Shown: positions 34,646-46,832 of the stretch, piece by piece
Layout of the letters: each line of letters begins with the position of its first letter
Numbering within the stretch: position 1 is the first letter of the stretch
NCBI GenBank assembly: GCA_011503125.2
Contig: WWBZ02000002.1
Location: 682,001 to 746,000, forward strand
DNA: 64,000 nucleotides
Direction of reading: 5' to 3'
Source of the DNA: Botryosphaeria dothidea
Lineage: Eukaryota; Ascomycota; Dothideomycetes; Botryosphaeriales; Botryosphaeriaceae
Position numbers and translations under genes: made by a program
The notes under the pieces: model-generated
Told to the model about the DNA's origin: nothing
Database searches by the model: none
Seen by the model: the letters and a program-made list of their open reading frames with translations, nothing else

Positions 34646-36515
34646 AGGACTTAGGAGCCAGTAAGATTCTGTCATTTCCTAGTATGTTTTGGCTTTTTAA
34701 GCGGGGGAGGCTGTTTGATTTGCATAAGACGGGTTGGGGCTACGGCTCCCGCAATGTTTCCCCGCCATCGGATTCACGGCGCAAAAGTTTTTGTGAGCGG
34801 AAACCCAGTACGGTTCAGTTTGTGCTCATTCCCTTGCTATTCCCATGTTCTTTTGTACTTCTGTATTCTCTTCCCATATCTGCCACGAAAATCTCGGGCG
34901 GAACTTTAGTACGGCATTTTCGATTCTGTGTTGGTGCATATCAGGCGGCTTGTAGCACTTGTTCTTTCCATATTCTCTTCTTTCATTGCTCTCTCAGAGC
35001 GGTTTTGGAGGCTTGATACCGATGTATTTTCATCACTTGCACGACTACGGAGCTCTTTCTATAGACGGGTTTTCGTTGGTAGGATTCCCCGATGGGGTTT
35101 CTTCTGCACTTCTTCTCTTCTGATTCCCATTCCCCTCAAGCATTCTGCTGCATGCGTGGAGGCATTTAGGATTAAAGCGCAATGCTGAACATAAAGAAAG
35201 CAAAATACTACATGGGTCCTGCTGAACCCAACTTTACCACAAAGACAACTGAACCACTTTCCTTCTTTCGTCATGGGCTGCATATGGAATTGAGTTGTTG
35301 AGTATTCAAAGACAGATTTTGGACGCTGGAAGTCTAACGCAACTTTTCGGGAAGCCGTTGCTTTTTTCCTCGGTGTCATCCGCACATTGACCGTCCCACG
35401 GACCAGGTTGTCGGCGTTCTCTTGATGATGAAGCGGCGCCGTTCCCGATCGTCGGGACTTGCGCTGCATGACGATGGTGGATGGGAGGCCGGGGGGACCA
35501 GGGATGTGGACAATGTACTCGCCAGCGAGTAGGGTTTCCCTGCACGCAACCATGCACTCACACCCATGATCTCGCCGCGCATTCTACCCTGATCGGCCGC
35601 GGGGAATCTCGCTATTCGGATGAAAAATCCTCCGGTTAGGTTGCGGCCCTCGTGAAGGCTATTGGGAAAAGCCTACACACACACACACACACACACACAC
35701 ACGGTGTCTAGCGCAGTATGACCTCTCTTATTCGTGGAGATTCTCCGTCGCCCGCTGCCGGTGGTGGGTGGAATGATGCTTTTTCTGTCTTAGGAGCACG
35801 TGTGCGTTGGTCACGGCAGTTTCTCTCATGCGGGGTTTTTGGGACCGTTCGTTCCTTTTCCCAATAGCCGATGGTGCATGCAGAATGCATGTGTAGCTTG
35901 CTGCATCAGCCTTGAGTCGGGCGGGCGTCGCTTGGCTGCGCAGCCAACGAGCGTTCCTTGGTGCTTCTTGGCTGTGGGGCCCGCCACTCGCGCGAAGCGA
36001 GCGGCTGCGGCTGAATGCGAAGGTTCTGAGAGTGCGAGGGAGAGGGGGAGGGGGAAATCTTGGTAGGTTGATATTGGGAAGGACTGGACGGTGCAATCTG
36101 GGAATCGGGAGGCTCGCCTGCCAGATTGCCGTGCGTTTCATCGCTCGAGCATGTCTGCATGTGTTTTGATGGCTTTCCTTCCGTCCTCTCTCTGCTCGGC
36201 GACTCAGGCGGATCATCATCCGCGCTAATCCGCCACCTCTTCTCCACACACGAGAGCCAAGGGACGATCTACCCGTGAGGGGCAAGAAGACGAACACGAC
36301 ACGATCCAATTTACACAACAACGGCTTGTTTTTATTTCAGGAACGGAGTCGCCAGCGCCTTTCGCTCAATGAGGCAGCTTCGTTTAAACACATGCCATGC
36401 AGGAAAACACATATATAGGCAATGCGCGTCGCGCGACGTCGACAACAGGGCCTGTCGCTGCTGTTTCTGCTAGGTCTCTATGCTTTCGGCTGTTGTGTAG
36501 GCCATCTTCGTAATC
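34646..36515. other. 1.9-kb intergenic region with an (AC)14 microsatellite
   Basis: The left 500 nt are T-rich and fit a long 3' untranslated region of the Zn2Cys6 gene. The right part is the GH95 promoter, with an upstream ATG frame at 36422 overlapping the true start out of frame. No gene recognised in between. Confidence 0.45.
35675..35702. repeat. (AC)14 dinucleotide microsatellite
   Basis: Fourteen uninterrupted AC units in non-coding DNA; likely length-variable among strains. Confidence 0.97.
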
Positions 36516-39410
36516 ATGGCCCTCGTCACCAATCATGGCGCCACGCCGCTGCTCTCGACGCTACTGCTCATGCTGCTGCTGCTATCGCCTGGCGCCACCA
36601 CGGTCAATGCGAAGGCGCTGTGGGCCTCGACGCCAGCCACCTTTGCCGACGTGATTCGTCAAGCGTATCCGGTCGGGAATGGGAAGCTTGGCGGTGAGTC
36701 TGTTTTTCCTCTTTCCCTTGTCTCTTCGCCCCAATCGGATTCCCGTTTATTTCGCGCAACACACGTACCGTTACCGTCGATCTCCTTGACGAACTCACTT
36801 ATCTGATGACTTTCGGGCAGCTTTGCCTTTTGGGGATGCAGGCGCGGAGAAGGTCAGCTTAAACGTCGACTCGCTCTGGTCAGGCGGCCCGTTCGAAGTT
36901 AGCGTAAGTTCTTTGATAACGAAGCTCTCCGTCCCCGTTCGCCAGGTTTCGTGACCGATGTTGAAGGTTCCGCGAGAGTGGACGCTGCGCTCATTTGCTC
37001 GCGCTGTGTTTCGGAAGCTTCGAGCTCTTTTCTAGAATAACTCTCTCGGAGTGCGAGAGGCCGTGGCTGATTCGAGCACGAATTCTCTTTTCTGCAGAAC
37101 TATACTGGCGGCAACCCTACCCAGCAAAAGTTTCATTATCTGCCGGAATACAGAGAGTGGATCTTTGAAAATGGCACTGGAAGTAAGAAAGCGTGAAGAG
37201 ATAACTGAGCTGGAAAGTCTACTGATATTTTTGCAGACATCACCGAGCTTTTGGGAAGCAACGACAACTACGGCTCGTATCGGGCATTGGGGAACCTCAG
37301 CGTTACAATCGATGGTATCGCGGAGGTAGCCTCGTACAACAGGTCCTTGGATTTGGATACGGGTGTTCACACAACCGCATTCCGGGCAGGAGACGGCAAT
37401 GACTATGCGGCAACTGTCTACTGTTCCTTCCCAGATCAGGTGTGCGTCTACACTCTTAATTCCACCGGCACTCTCCCGGATGTCGCCATTTCCCTGGAGA
37501 ATCAGCAGGCCATCTCGGATCCTCAGAATCTGTCATGCGGAGCCGGATACGTCCGTTTCACCGGCTCGACCCAGGTTGGGCCGCCAGAGGGCATGAAATA
37601 CGACGCGATTGCGCGCTTGGTGGGCAGCAATGCCTACTCCACAGCCTGCAGCAACGCCACGTCCGGTGCTTTGATTGTGCCATCGGGACGTAACTCCAGC
37701 TCCATCGTAATCATCCTTGCTGCAGACACGAATTATGACCAAAAGAAGGGAAACGCCGAAAACGACTACTCTTTCAAGGGGGAAGACCCTGGCCCGAAGG
37801 TCGAAGCAACCATCGCGGCAGCAGCTTCAAACACAGCATCGTTGCTCAGCCGGCATCTCGAGGACTACCAGCGGCTGGCACGGGCTTTCGTTCTGGATCT
37901 CCCTGACCCTCTCGGCTCTGTGGGCCTGGAGACCTCCGAGGCCATTGCGCGCTACAACACCTCGACCGACTACGGAGATCCCTTTGTAGAAAGTCTGATC
38001 TTCGACTACAGCAGACACTTGCTGATAACGTCCGCCAGGCCCGGAGTCCTACCCGCCAACCTCCAGGGAAAATGGAGCCAGACGCTCTACGGGGCATGGA
38101 GCGTGGACTACCACGCAAACATCAACATCCAGATGAACTACTGGCACGCAGACCAGACCGGCCTGGGTGAACTCCAAGGCGGTCTCTGGGACTACATGGC
38201 CGACACCTGGGTGCCCCGCGGGACTGAGACAGCACAGCTACTCTACGGCGCGCCCGGCTGGGTCACGCACAACGAGATGAACATCTTCGGGCACACCGGC
38301 ATGAAGAGCGACCCCGGCTGGGCCAACTACCCGGCCAGCGCAGCCTGGATGATGCAGCACGTCTACGACCACTTCGACTACTCGGGTGACGGCGCCTGGT
38401 ACGCGGCGCAAGGCTATCCGCTCATCAAAGGCGTCGTGCAGTTCTGGCTCTCGCAGCTGCAGCCGGACACCCGCTTCGCCGACGGCACCCTCGTCGTCAA
38501 CCCGTGCAACTCGCCCGAACACGGCCCCACCACCTTCGCCTGCACCCACTACCAGCAACTCGTCCACCAAGCGCTCGCCTACGTCGTGGACGCGGGCGCC
38601 CGCGGCGTCGAGGCCGACGCCGCCTTCGTCGCCAAAGCCTCGAGCAGCCTCGCCAAGCTCGACACCGGCCTCCACTTCACGCCGTGGGGCGGCGTCCGCG
38701 AGTGGAAGCTCGGCATCGCCGGCTGGGACGTCGAAGGCGACACGCACCGCCACCTCTCGCACCTGTACGGCTGGTATCCGGGCTACAGCATCGCCGCCGG
38801 GACCCCCTCCCCCTCCCCCTCCAACACCTCTACCGCGCCTCCAAACCCCTTCCACGGCGGATACGCAAACGCCACCGTCAGGGCCGCCGTCGCCGCATCC
38901 CTCCTCTCGCGCGGCAACGGCACCGGGCCCGACGCCGACGCCGGCTGGGCCAAGGTGTGGCGCGCGGCCTGCTGGGCGCGCCTCGACGACGGCGCCAGGG
39001 CCTACGCGCAGTTGAAGTATGCCGTCGCCCGCAACTTCGCGCCAAATGGGCTGAGCATGTACAGCGCGCACGAGCCGCCGTTCCAGATCGATGCGAATTT
39101 TGGGTTCGCGGGCGCGGTGTTGAGCATGCTGGTTGTGGATTTGCCGGTGGTAGCGAGCGAGGAAGGGGGGGAGGGGCAGGAGGAGGAGGAGGAGGAGGAG
39201 GAGGAGGAGAAGAGGACGGTGGTTTTGGGGCCGGCGGTGCCCGCGGAATGGGGGGATGGGGGTGTGAAGGGGCTGAGGGTGAGGGGCGGGGCGGTGGTGG
39301 ATTTTGGGTGGGATGGGAAGGGCGTGGTGAGGGAGGCGGTGGTGGTGAGGAGGGGGACGGGCGGGTTGAGGTTGGTGAATGGGGAGGGCGACGTGCTTGC
39401 TGAGGTGTGA
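36516..39410 (+). CDS. Secreted GH95 alpha-L-fucosidase-type enzyme
   Basis: Predicted extracellular inverting glycosidase acting on alpha-1,2-linked fucose (or related galactose) of plant or host glycans. Exons 36516-36693, 36821-36903, 37098-37182 and 37237-39410 give about 839 residues, normal for GH95. A strong signal peptide begins the protein ([19 protein letters not shown]). Family motifs: [80 protein letters not shown] and [11 protein letters not shown]. By comparison with the characterised bifidobacterial enzyme, the Asn pair of NIQMN or nearby, the Glu of SPEHG and the Asp of QIDANFG are the catalytic set. A run of ten Glu (39180-39209) interrupts the C-terminal beta domain, and codons change from C- to G-rich from about 39120. 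I used the ATG at 36516; the one at 36422 is in another frame. Confidence 0.92.
39180..39209 (+). repeat. (GAG)10 coding microsatellite encoding ten Glu
   Basis: Ten in-frame GAG codons, preceded by GEGQ and followed by KR, in the GH95 C-terminal region. It is a likely site of length variation that keeps the frame. Confidence 0.95.
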
Positions 39411-40526
39411 GTGGACGGAGGCGTTGGGATGGAGACTGCGGGCTCCCGTTCGAGCATGTGATGTCATCCTCCAGTTGTGAGTGGTCGTCTCACCTTTGTT
39501 GGTCACGAGGTCTGCTCCAATTGTATTGCATCAACATGGGTAAAAGCATGGGGAGTTGAAGCATTCGTTCGGATGCAAGTATTCAGGAGGATCGCTTACA
39601 TTCACGTCCGGACGAATGATTCAACTCCCTACCTTCTGTTCTTCCGATACCCAATCTTCTTTTCCTCTGATCAGGAGAATGTCTTTTGTTGCTTTGCAAG
39701 GCACTTTCAGCAGCGCATCGTAGGCGTCTTTCATTGTGGACATTTTCATGATGAAATCCATGATATGAACCTTCATAAGCACCGAAGATTCCTGTATCGG
39801 ATGAAGTTCCCATACAGAGCGTGTCTCCTTTTAGAACGCATTTGGCATTTCTTGCAGTGGGCCAAGTAGGTCCGGAGCTTCTTGGTCATATTCTCAATAA
39901 AATTGCGGACCGGAAAGTGCATGTTGCAGTACTTTCATCTTATGGGAACCCAACATGGTCTCTCATCTCTTTGTGCCATTTTTGATCGGGTTTTGAGCGA
40001 AGGCCTATTCACTTGGTGTTTTCATGAGTGTGTCATGATCCATCAGTGGAACAAATAGAAGGTGCCCGGCAAAATTCCTGTCAACAACTGGATTTTGAGG
40101 TTGATTCTCACTCAAAGCTCCATCACAGAACTTCCAAGGAGATATGTCAACTCTTTAGTTCACGTCATCCCCGATCCTTGTGTTGAAGCTTGGCTCAGTG
40201 GAGCCGCTAGCGATTTGACACATACCGCTCCATACAGACGTTCGAAGTTGCGGGCAAGCGCAGGGTCTTCGACCGAACCAAAGGTCCTGCATGGACCCTG
40301 ACACACCCTTTATTCGGACCCTGTCAACATGCTCAAGTAATCCAGACGCTTTAATATCTGCCCTACTCACACAGAACAAGCAGACATGCTCAGTCAAATT
40401 CATTGCGCCCATATCTCGTAAATCGTAAATACATATATCGAGGGAACTGTCGTGTACGAACGAATCGCATCACCATCATCACAGCGCACACATCAGCCTC
40501 ACCCCACCTCACGCACCAGGTCTCCA
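39411..40526. other. Convergent intergenic region between GH95 and P450
   Basis: AT-richer than the flanking genes, with frames of at most 130 residues that I do not recognise. It contains the second palindrome at 39550-39630. No RNA gene recognised. Confidence 0.4.
39550..39630. repeat. Imperfect 24-bp palindrome related to the one at 25.1 kb
   Basis: Left arm 39550-39573 starts GGGGAGTTGAAGCATTCG; right arm 39607-39630 ends CGAATGATTCAACTCCCT; 33 bases lie between. The arms pair over 24 positions with one G-A mismatch and two G-T wobbles. Seventeen of the first 18 left-arm bases equal the palindrome at 25148. The C-to-T difference there is matched by G-to-A on the right arm, so pairing is kept. 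Lies 140 nt after the GH95 stop. Confidence 0.88.
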
Positions 40527-42607
40527 TCAAAACGGAATCTCCGGCTCCCTCTTCCTCACCATAATCTTCGCCGTCGGGTCCGGGATCCACTCGGAGTCCC
40601 TCAGGCTCTTCAGCGGCACCTCGCCCTCGAACTTCCAGTCGTACTTCATGAGTGTGTGTGCCATCGCAATCTTGATCTCGTTGCTAGCGAAGAAGCGGCC
40701 AGGACTGAAAGGATTTCAATCAACATATTGTGAAACAGGAGAGACGATGGTCGCCACTTACCAAGCATGCTGTCCGTGTCCGAAGCCAAGATGCTCCGGG
40801 GTGGTGGTGACGAACTGCCAGCGGTGCTCGTTGCCCGGCTCGCTGCGCTTCTCGAGGAAGCGGCGGCCGTCGAACTTGCCCGGGTTTTCGTAGTAGAACG
40901 AGTCCTTCATGGGCCAGGTGGGGATGGCGACATGGGCGCCTGCCGGGAGGCGGGTGCCGTCGGAGAGGCTGAGGGGGGCCATGACTTTGCGGCCCATCGC
41001 CACTGTTGAAGAACGGTTGTCAGTATACATATGTCGTGATAGACCATCAACTGACGGACCAGCAAGGCAAGCGTAGTTCATGCCTCGCCTCACCTATGGA
41101 TCCATGACACAAAGATATATAGGAATGTGTACTTACGGGAACCAATGACGTGCAGCCTCTGGGCCTCTTTCATGCAGCTGTCCAGCAACTTCATTTTGTA
41201 CAAGCTAGTCTTCTTCCACCCTCCATCCTCTTTGATCACCTCAACAATCTCCTTCCGCAGATCGTCAATGTACTCCGGGTTAGCGCACAGCTCCCACAGC
41301 AGCGCCGACATCATGCCGGTCGTCGTGTGGATGGCCGCGACGGACAGAATGATCTGGCCAGAGGTGATGTCGTAGTCGATGTCCTTGCGCTGCTCGTCCA
41401 TCCACTCGATGGCATCGGTGGCTTTGTGCGGCTTCTCGCCGGCGGTGATGGCGGCACGGCGCTCTTGCTTGCGCTTCGCAACCTCGGGTTCAATGATGCG
41501 TCGGCTATCCTTGATATGCTGCCGCAGCTTCTTGAACTCGGGCCTGAAGAAGTGGACGAACGGCCGTAGGAATGGAGGATACCAACGAAGAATACGTGAG
41601 GCATTGAACGAATCAACAGCATACATCATCGAAATAGTCAGCCAATCCTCGTTGCGGCAAAGAGGCTCGCCAAGGAAGACCTTGGCAGAGAGGCGGGCGA
41701 TGAGCTTGGTTGCGAACGGCACCCACGTGATGGAGCTCCATTCTTCGGTGACGTCTGGGAGAATAACACTGAGGGCGTAAGTGGTTTCATCTGAGAGGCT
41801 TTGGGTGATGCTGCCTGTTCCATCAAAGCACCCATGTCAGCGTATCATACTTATTTTGAAACGCCACCAACACAGCCATAGACCTCATGGCTGCAGAGTA
41901 TTCAGACGTACCCAGTGATTGTGTCAGATTAATCCGGATCGCAGACTGGAAAACATCGTGATCAGCGAGGCCAGCACTGAATGGCTCCAAGCCCTTGAAC
42001 TTTGGTAGGAAGACCTGTGGATGAATGATTGGATTAGCATCAAAGTTGGATAGCAGAAGATCTCTTTAGCCGGAGGATGAATGGAGGCGTTGTAAGACGA
42101 GCTAATTTCTTACCCGCTCAGTTGCGTGGGTGAACGACAAGTCGTGAATATTGCGGATCTCGTGCGCCATGTGCGGGGGAAGAACAATAGTCGGACCGGT
42201 CTCTCCGATTATCTGGTATGGTTTGCCATTGTACTGTGGATTTGGTTAATGGCCATGCCAAGGATTATCCCAAGGATGACGGGCTTGGAGTGTGTCAAGA
42301 ATTGTGGCTCAGTCTCGGCCTAAACGGTATGCGGGGGTGCGGGAAGATAACACGGGTGCATCATCGTGCTTACTTTCTCGTATGCCTCCTTCATCAACTT
42401 GTTGGCTGAGTTGATCATCCTGTTTTTCGCCTTCGTGTTGAGCCATTCTCCCTTCTCCTTGTTGATAACTGGAAAGCCAGGAAAGGGCCTCTCATCTTGA
42501 GCCCAGTGCCATAGCAGCGCGAGGAATAGTAGCGCGGCGCCGAAAAGGTGTGGGACCCCAAGTTGAAAGGGCTCTTCAGGACTGAAAAATACTGTTTTGG
42601 TAGCCAT
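40527..42607 (-). CDS. Cytochrome P450 monooxygenase (ent-kaurene-oxidase-like group)
   Basis: Microsomal haem-thiolate monooxygenase. Six exons, 42607-42374, 42233-42114, 42014-41912, 41814-41137, 41002-40762 and 40704-40527, give about 517 residues. An N-terminal membrane anchor (VPHLFGAALLFLALLWHWAQ) is followed by a Pro-rich hinge. The oxygen-binding helix I reads SVAAIHTTTGMMSALLWEL, the ExxR motif is KEAQRL, and the haem loop FGHGQHACPGRFFA carries the Cys ligand and is split by the last intron. Helix I and the FGHGxHxCPGRFFA form are typical of the fungal group that includes ent-kaurene oxidases and other secondary-metabolite P450s. The start is the ATG at 42607. No terpene or polyketide synthase is nearby, so its pathway is unknown; it is not part of an evident cluster. 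Confidence 0.92.
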
Positions 42608-44380
42608 GGTGTCGATATGCAATGTAGGCCGATCACACCGGATGGTGCAGAGCGAGGAGGATAGATGGAGAGTGAGGTGGGAGGAAGACTCGGGGCGAAG
42701 CGCTCTTAAGTGCGACAGCTTTATGCGACCAAACTCTTCGAAAAGGGCCTTAACCCAGTAAGCTTGCGAGGCGAGCTATGGAGCGTTCGAAGAGAGTAGG
42801 TAGCTGCAGGGAAGTGATAACGTTACCCCTGCGGATCAGACCGTACCCCCCTAGCATCATTCGGTGCCGCGCTATAACACTTTAGTAATAACAGCCATTT
42901 CGTTTTGGCAAATGAAGCGTGCGTCTCCCACAAGGCGATACTGCTGAGGACTGCCTGATTATCAGCAGTAAGACACATGACATGACGCCGAAGGATTCCG
43001 AAAATAAGCGGTCGGCCGTCGAAGTCTAAATTGGCGGGACCAGCCCTTTCTGCATGAAGCGTCGATTCGCGCGAGGACAGACGGATTCTCATGTTTTGGG
43101 GATAAAACGAAGCGCGGGGGCTAGTGCCGTGGTAAGTGAGGGTGGGGGCATCTCATCGTCATGGCGGTTACGACGCTGACGGGATGCGTAGGTTGCCCAA
43201 AGCGGACGCGAGAGTTGGCTCCGGAAGAGTCGTTTCCGGGCTCTGACTCTGGCCGGCGTCTGATGGACGCGAGCTTGTTTCTTAGAGCCCGTCGGGCCCG
43301 AGGTGATACACGCACAACAGCGTATTGTAGAGTGCGTATTGCGTTGGCGCTGATTTGCGGAGAGGGGACAATTGCTGGAATGCGTTGCGCACGCGAAAGC
43401 ATCGAGCCGGAAGGGGTAGCTTCATCTTACCGGGAAAGCTTTCGAGCGCCCTTGCGGGCATGTGCCACCCAAAAGCGTGCCATGTAAAACAGGCCCGGCC
43501 CCTGTAGCAGACGACGTTAGAAGCCCTTCTCTGGATGCTCGTCGATGGCAGGAATGCTGCACTTCCTTGCACCGCTTCTCCAGGATCGACAGCCTGTAGC
43601 TGCGGTGCCAGTCTTTGTAACGTATACCTTTTTACTCGACTGGCGGCGCCCATTCTCACCGGTTGCCTGGCGTGGCGGCGGACCATAAGCTCGCCGTCAG
43701 CACTGTCTGTTTCATGCTTGCTTGCGATCTCGGTTGAAAGCAGGATGGAGCGAGTAGCGGAATGCAGTGGTTGGCGAGTGGGCGGGGTAGCACGGCCAAT
43801 GCTTCTTCTTGTAACGGGTGTAACTGCCCCTCGCATTCGCATTCCCGGGGATTCGTCGTCTTCGTCGTCACTGCACTTGTCGCTAACTGCAGCCGAAAGG
43901 ACGATTTGACTTCGCTCGGCAACAACCTCGTGGCCGGAAAGTATACCCGTCGGCCTTTTCGCACCAAGCAGGTAATTGCCGGCTATACATAGAAGTATAT
44001 ATCAACCTCATTAAAAACGATCCGAGGGTGTCATTTCTACTAACTAGGACATCAAGCTTTGTACAATCATGTGGGTAGGCGTCCGCATTCCTCTTGTTCG
44101 ACATGCTGAACATGAACGTCTCTGATTTGAGAGGGTGCATATACTCGCCAGCCAAGTATTCTCGAGCCCACATGACAACCACCCGTCACCCACGGGCGAG
44201 CACTGTTCCACAATCGCCCCGTCGCTGAATTCCACCAGCACAGTAGTCAGATGCCGAGCTCTATTCCAACGTCCTGAGTCACCCCTCTTCTGGCATTTAT
44301 AGGCAGCTTCATTGCCCACCTCCTCGCCTGTCGGACATTTCCCCCCACAAAAAAACCTCCGCACCACCTCCACCTCCACA
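42608..44380. other. 1.8-kb intergenic region, no gene recognised
   Basis: Contains the P450 promoter on the left and the 3' untranslated region of the membrane-protein gene on the right. A 186-codon minus-strand frame (43842-43282) and overlapping plus-strand frames have no recognisable domain, hydrophobic pattern or exon partners. I do not call them genes. Confidence 0.35.
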
Positions 44381-45543
44381 TCACACCTGTTCCGGAGCCT
44401 TCCCTGCCGCGTTGCCGCGCGGTTCCGGAGTGTAGTACTCCTGGATGGGCGGCAAAGGACGTTGTTGCTGCTGCTGCTCCATCATGGGGCCTTGCGGGTG
44501 TTGCGGCCTCATGAACACCGGCGCCGGCCTGACGAGCTGCCCCGTCGCGATCATCTCCTGCACGATCCTCTCGGCCGCCATCCGCGCCGTGGCCGTCTCC
44601 TTTGCCGCGTTCCTCCGGTGCGTGTCGACGCACGCCCAGACGAACAGGATGAAGTGCAGCACCAGGCAGAGCCAGGTGAAGACGGCGCCGGCCCAGAGGA
44701 CCCTGCGGCGGTACCGCGAAGCGTCGTAGGCGTCGCGCTGTTCGCAGCTGTCGTATCCAGGGCATGCGGACGGAGAGTACGTGCACGTCCTGTCGGAAGG
44801 ATTGTACAGATAATCGTCGCTGCCGCAGTAGTATTCGCTTCGGTAGCTCTCGCCGTCGCTGCTGTAGTTGCCATAATAGGAAGAGGAGGAATTGTCGTAA
44901 TCCCAGCCGATCGAGTAGTACGCGTACGTGCAGAAGAACCCAGTAACCACCAACGTCAACCAGAGGATGAGGTCCACGCCGACAGCCGCCCCGGGGTGGA
45001 TGGGGCGTTTGGAAAAGAGGAGGACGAGGATGACAATGGCGTTGAAAATCACGGAGCATATCAACTGGGCATGTCAGTACATCGTCAGGAGAAGAACGAA
45101 GGCAGAGTATTTACCGGAATAGAGAGCGCTCCGATCCACGAATTACCCGAGTAATAGTCGTCGTCGCTGTTGCTCCACTTCCCTTCATCCACACCAACCC
45201 AGATTATGGTGCTCATGCCAACAATGCCGCATATAAGAGCGAGGATGCGAAGTCCTAACTTCCATGGCCAGAATTGTTCTTCGAAACGGAAGAAAGGCTT
45301 CCGGGGCGTGCGTTCGGTTGTTGCAGTACCTTGGTCAGGAGCATTGGTGGGTGTAACGGCTGGAGCGGCATTATTCGTAGCGGTCGGGGATGGGGCAGCA
45401 GGAGCTGACGGTGTAGAAACCGGAGAGACTGGAGAATGAGGAGCAGGCGTTTGGGGGCTCGAGGGCACAGGCCGGGGTTGCTCGGTGGTTGAAGGTCCAG
45501 CGGTCGTGGTGGGTTGTGACATGTTGGTAGCGTTATCCGGCAT
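44381..45543 (-). CDS. Four-helix (MARVEL-like) membrane protein, hypothetical
   Basis: Exons 45543-45115 and 45064-44381 give about 370 residues. The first 85 are Pro, Thr, Ser and Ala-rich and probably disordered. Four membrane helices follow: KLGLRILALICGIVGMSTII, ICSVIFNAIVILVLLF, VDLILWLTLVVTGFFCTYAY and LWAGAVFTWLCLVLHFILFV. Between helices three and four is a Tyr/Ser/Asp-rich loop with four Cys that may form disulfides. The cytoplasmic tail has a Gln/Pro-rich stretch (MMEQQQQQRPLPPIQEYY) with a PPxxxxYY-like motif. Topology and spacing fit MARVEL-domain proteins of fungal plasma membrane or eisosomes, but no diagnostic motif proves it. Function unknown. Confidence 0.8.
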
Positions 45544-46832
45544 TACGATGAATTAAGATTTATAGTAGTAGATTAGACGAGACTTCGGAAATATCGGGAC
45601 AGATGATGACGCTGAACAACGAAAAGGCGCTGGCGTGGATGGTGCGTCGACACCACGAGAGAGAGATAGGAAACAAACAACGAGTGAGTTCCGGTGGTGT
45701 ATTAGTTAAGGAGGAGGAACACGGTGGGACAAGAGGAAACAATTGAAATTAGCCAGGCAGCACACAGCTAAAAGCGCCCGAAGGAAGACAGCAGGCAACT
45801 TGACGGCGTCGTGTCACCACAGCCGTGACCGGCCTATGTCTACAAACGCCACTGGAGCCTGGCGCTAAGAGGCGCCGCTCCGCGACAAACGGCCGCATGG
45901 TGGACGCCACTTGCAATGAAGTGGGCTCTATGACTCTGCAGCAGGCAGAGAAATGAAAGATTTTACGAAGGATTCGCCCTTTCAAACTGGAAGGATCTAG
46001 AGCAGGGAAAAGCGAGAGCGAGGCGAGATTGGTCGTAGGCAGGGGCACGCCAACGCTACTATTTACGGTGTGCCAAGCTCAATTGGACCCCAGTCTAGGG
46101 CATGTGACTAGCTTCGTTGGGTCAATTGTATAGGGGCCAGATCGCCTTGTGGCGCGTGAGTCGCGTGGTGTGAGTGGAGTTGACCGACACTGAGCAGAAG
46201 GAACCACCAGACCTGGTTGGCCGGGAATTGGTGCGGGAACGGAGATTAAGTCGACCAACTGCGCCGCAGGCTAAGCTTGTTGCTAAGCTTGTACACCCTA
46301 AAGCCTGGAGGATCTAGATAGGCCGAGGTCGTCCTCGGAGTAAAGTCCAGGTTCACAATGCAGAAGTTCTTCCTAATTCATTCAAAAGAGAAGGAATTCA
46401 GCCAAGTCGCATTTGCTGCTCAGCCACTCCAGGTTTTTGTCCAACAGAATCATTAAAAATAGTCGTTGCATCGCTCATACGTCGTGGCTCGTACACCTGG
46501 TGTCATCGGTCACCACAGTGTGGCAAGCACCACCATCTGGCATTAGTCTGAGCATCCATGGTGTTCCTTCATTGGCACCTCCGATCGCGACTTACTCACA
46601 TCCAGGATACAGGAGCTGAGTTCTGCTAGCACCTCTAATTACCTGATGATGCGAAGCGGATATCCTAGCCCCAGCTCGCTGCCTGGTTGTTGCGATCGTT
46701 GCATTGTCTCTTCACCCACTCTGTCTCATCATGTAGACTCCGCTCCAGATCGTGACATGATGTCAACGGCAGCAGTCACCTGTCCGCCACTCTTTCTCAC
46801 CAGCACCTCACCAGCACCAGCTCACCATCCCA
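45544..46832. other. 1.3-kb intergenic region, no gene recognised
   Basis: Upstream of the four-helix protein gene and downstream of the DUF202 gene. It has a 12-bp direct repeat (GCTAAGCTTGTT, 46270-46293, one mismatch) and a weak inverted repeat around 46080-46128. Nothing else seen. Confidence 0.35.

Noticed and set aside
36422..36697. Upstream ATG at 36422 as the GH95 start
   Set aside because: It is in a different frame from the signal peptide and catalytic exon; the ATG at 36516 gives a proper signal sequence.
38238..39506. 422-codon minus-strand frame antisense to GH95
   Set aside because: His/Pro/Arg-rich shadow of a GC-rich coding exon; no domain or exon partners.
43282..43842. 186-codon minus-strand frame in the P450 upstream region
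   Set aside because: No domain, signal or conserved pattern, and competing plus-strand frames of similar length.
46080..46128. Inverted repeat CAATTGGACCC / GGGTCAATTG
   Set aside because: Short, with a one-base bulge and a 28-base spacer; unrelated to the 25.1/39.6-kb palindromes and of a length expected by chance in 64 kb.
46270..46293. 12-bp direct repeat GCTAAGCTTGTT
   Set aside because: Only two units with one mismatch; no larger array or CRISPR-like structure.
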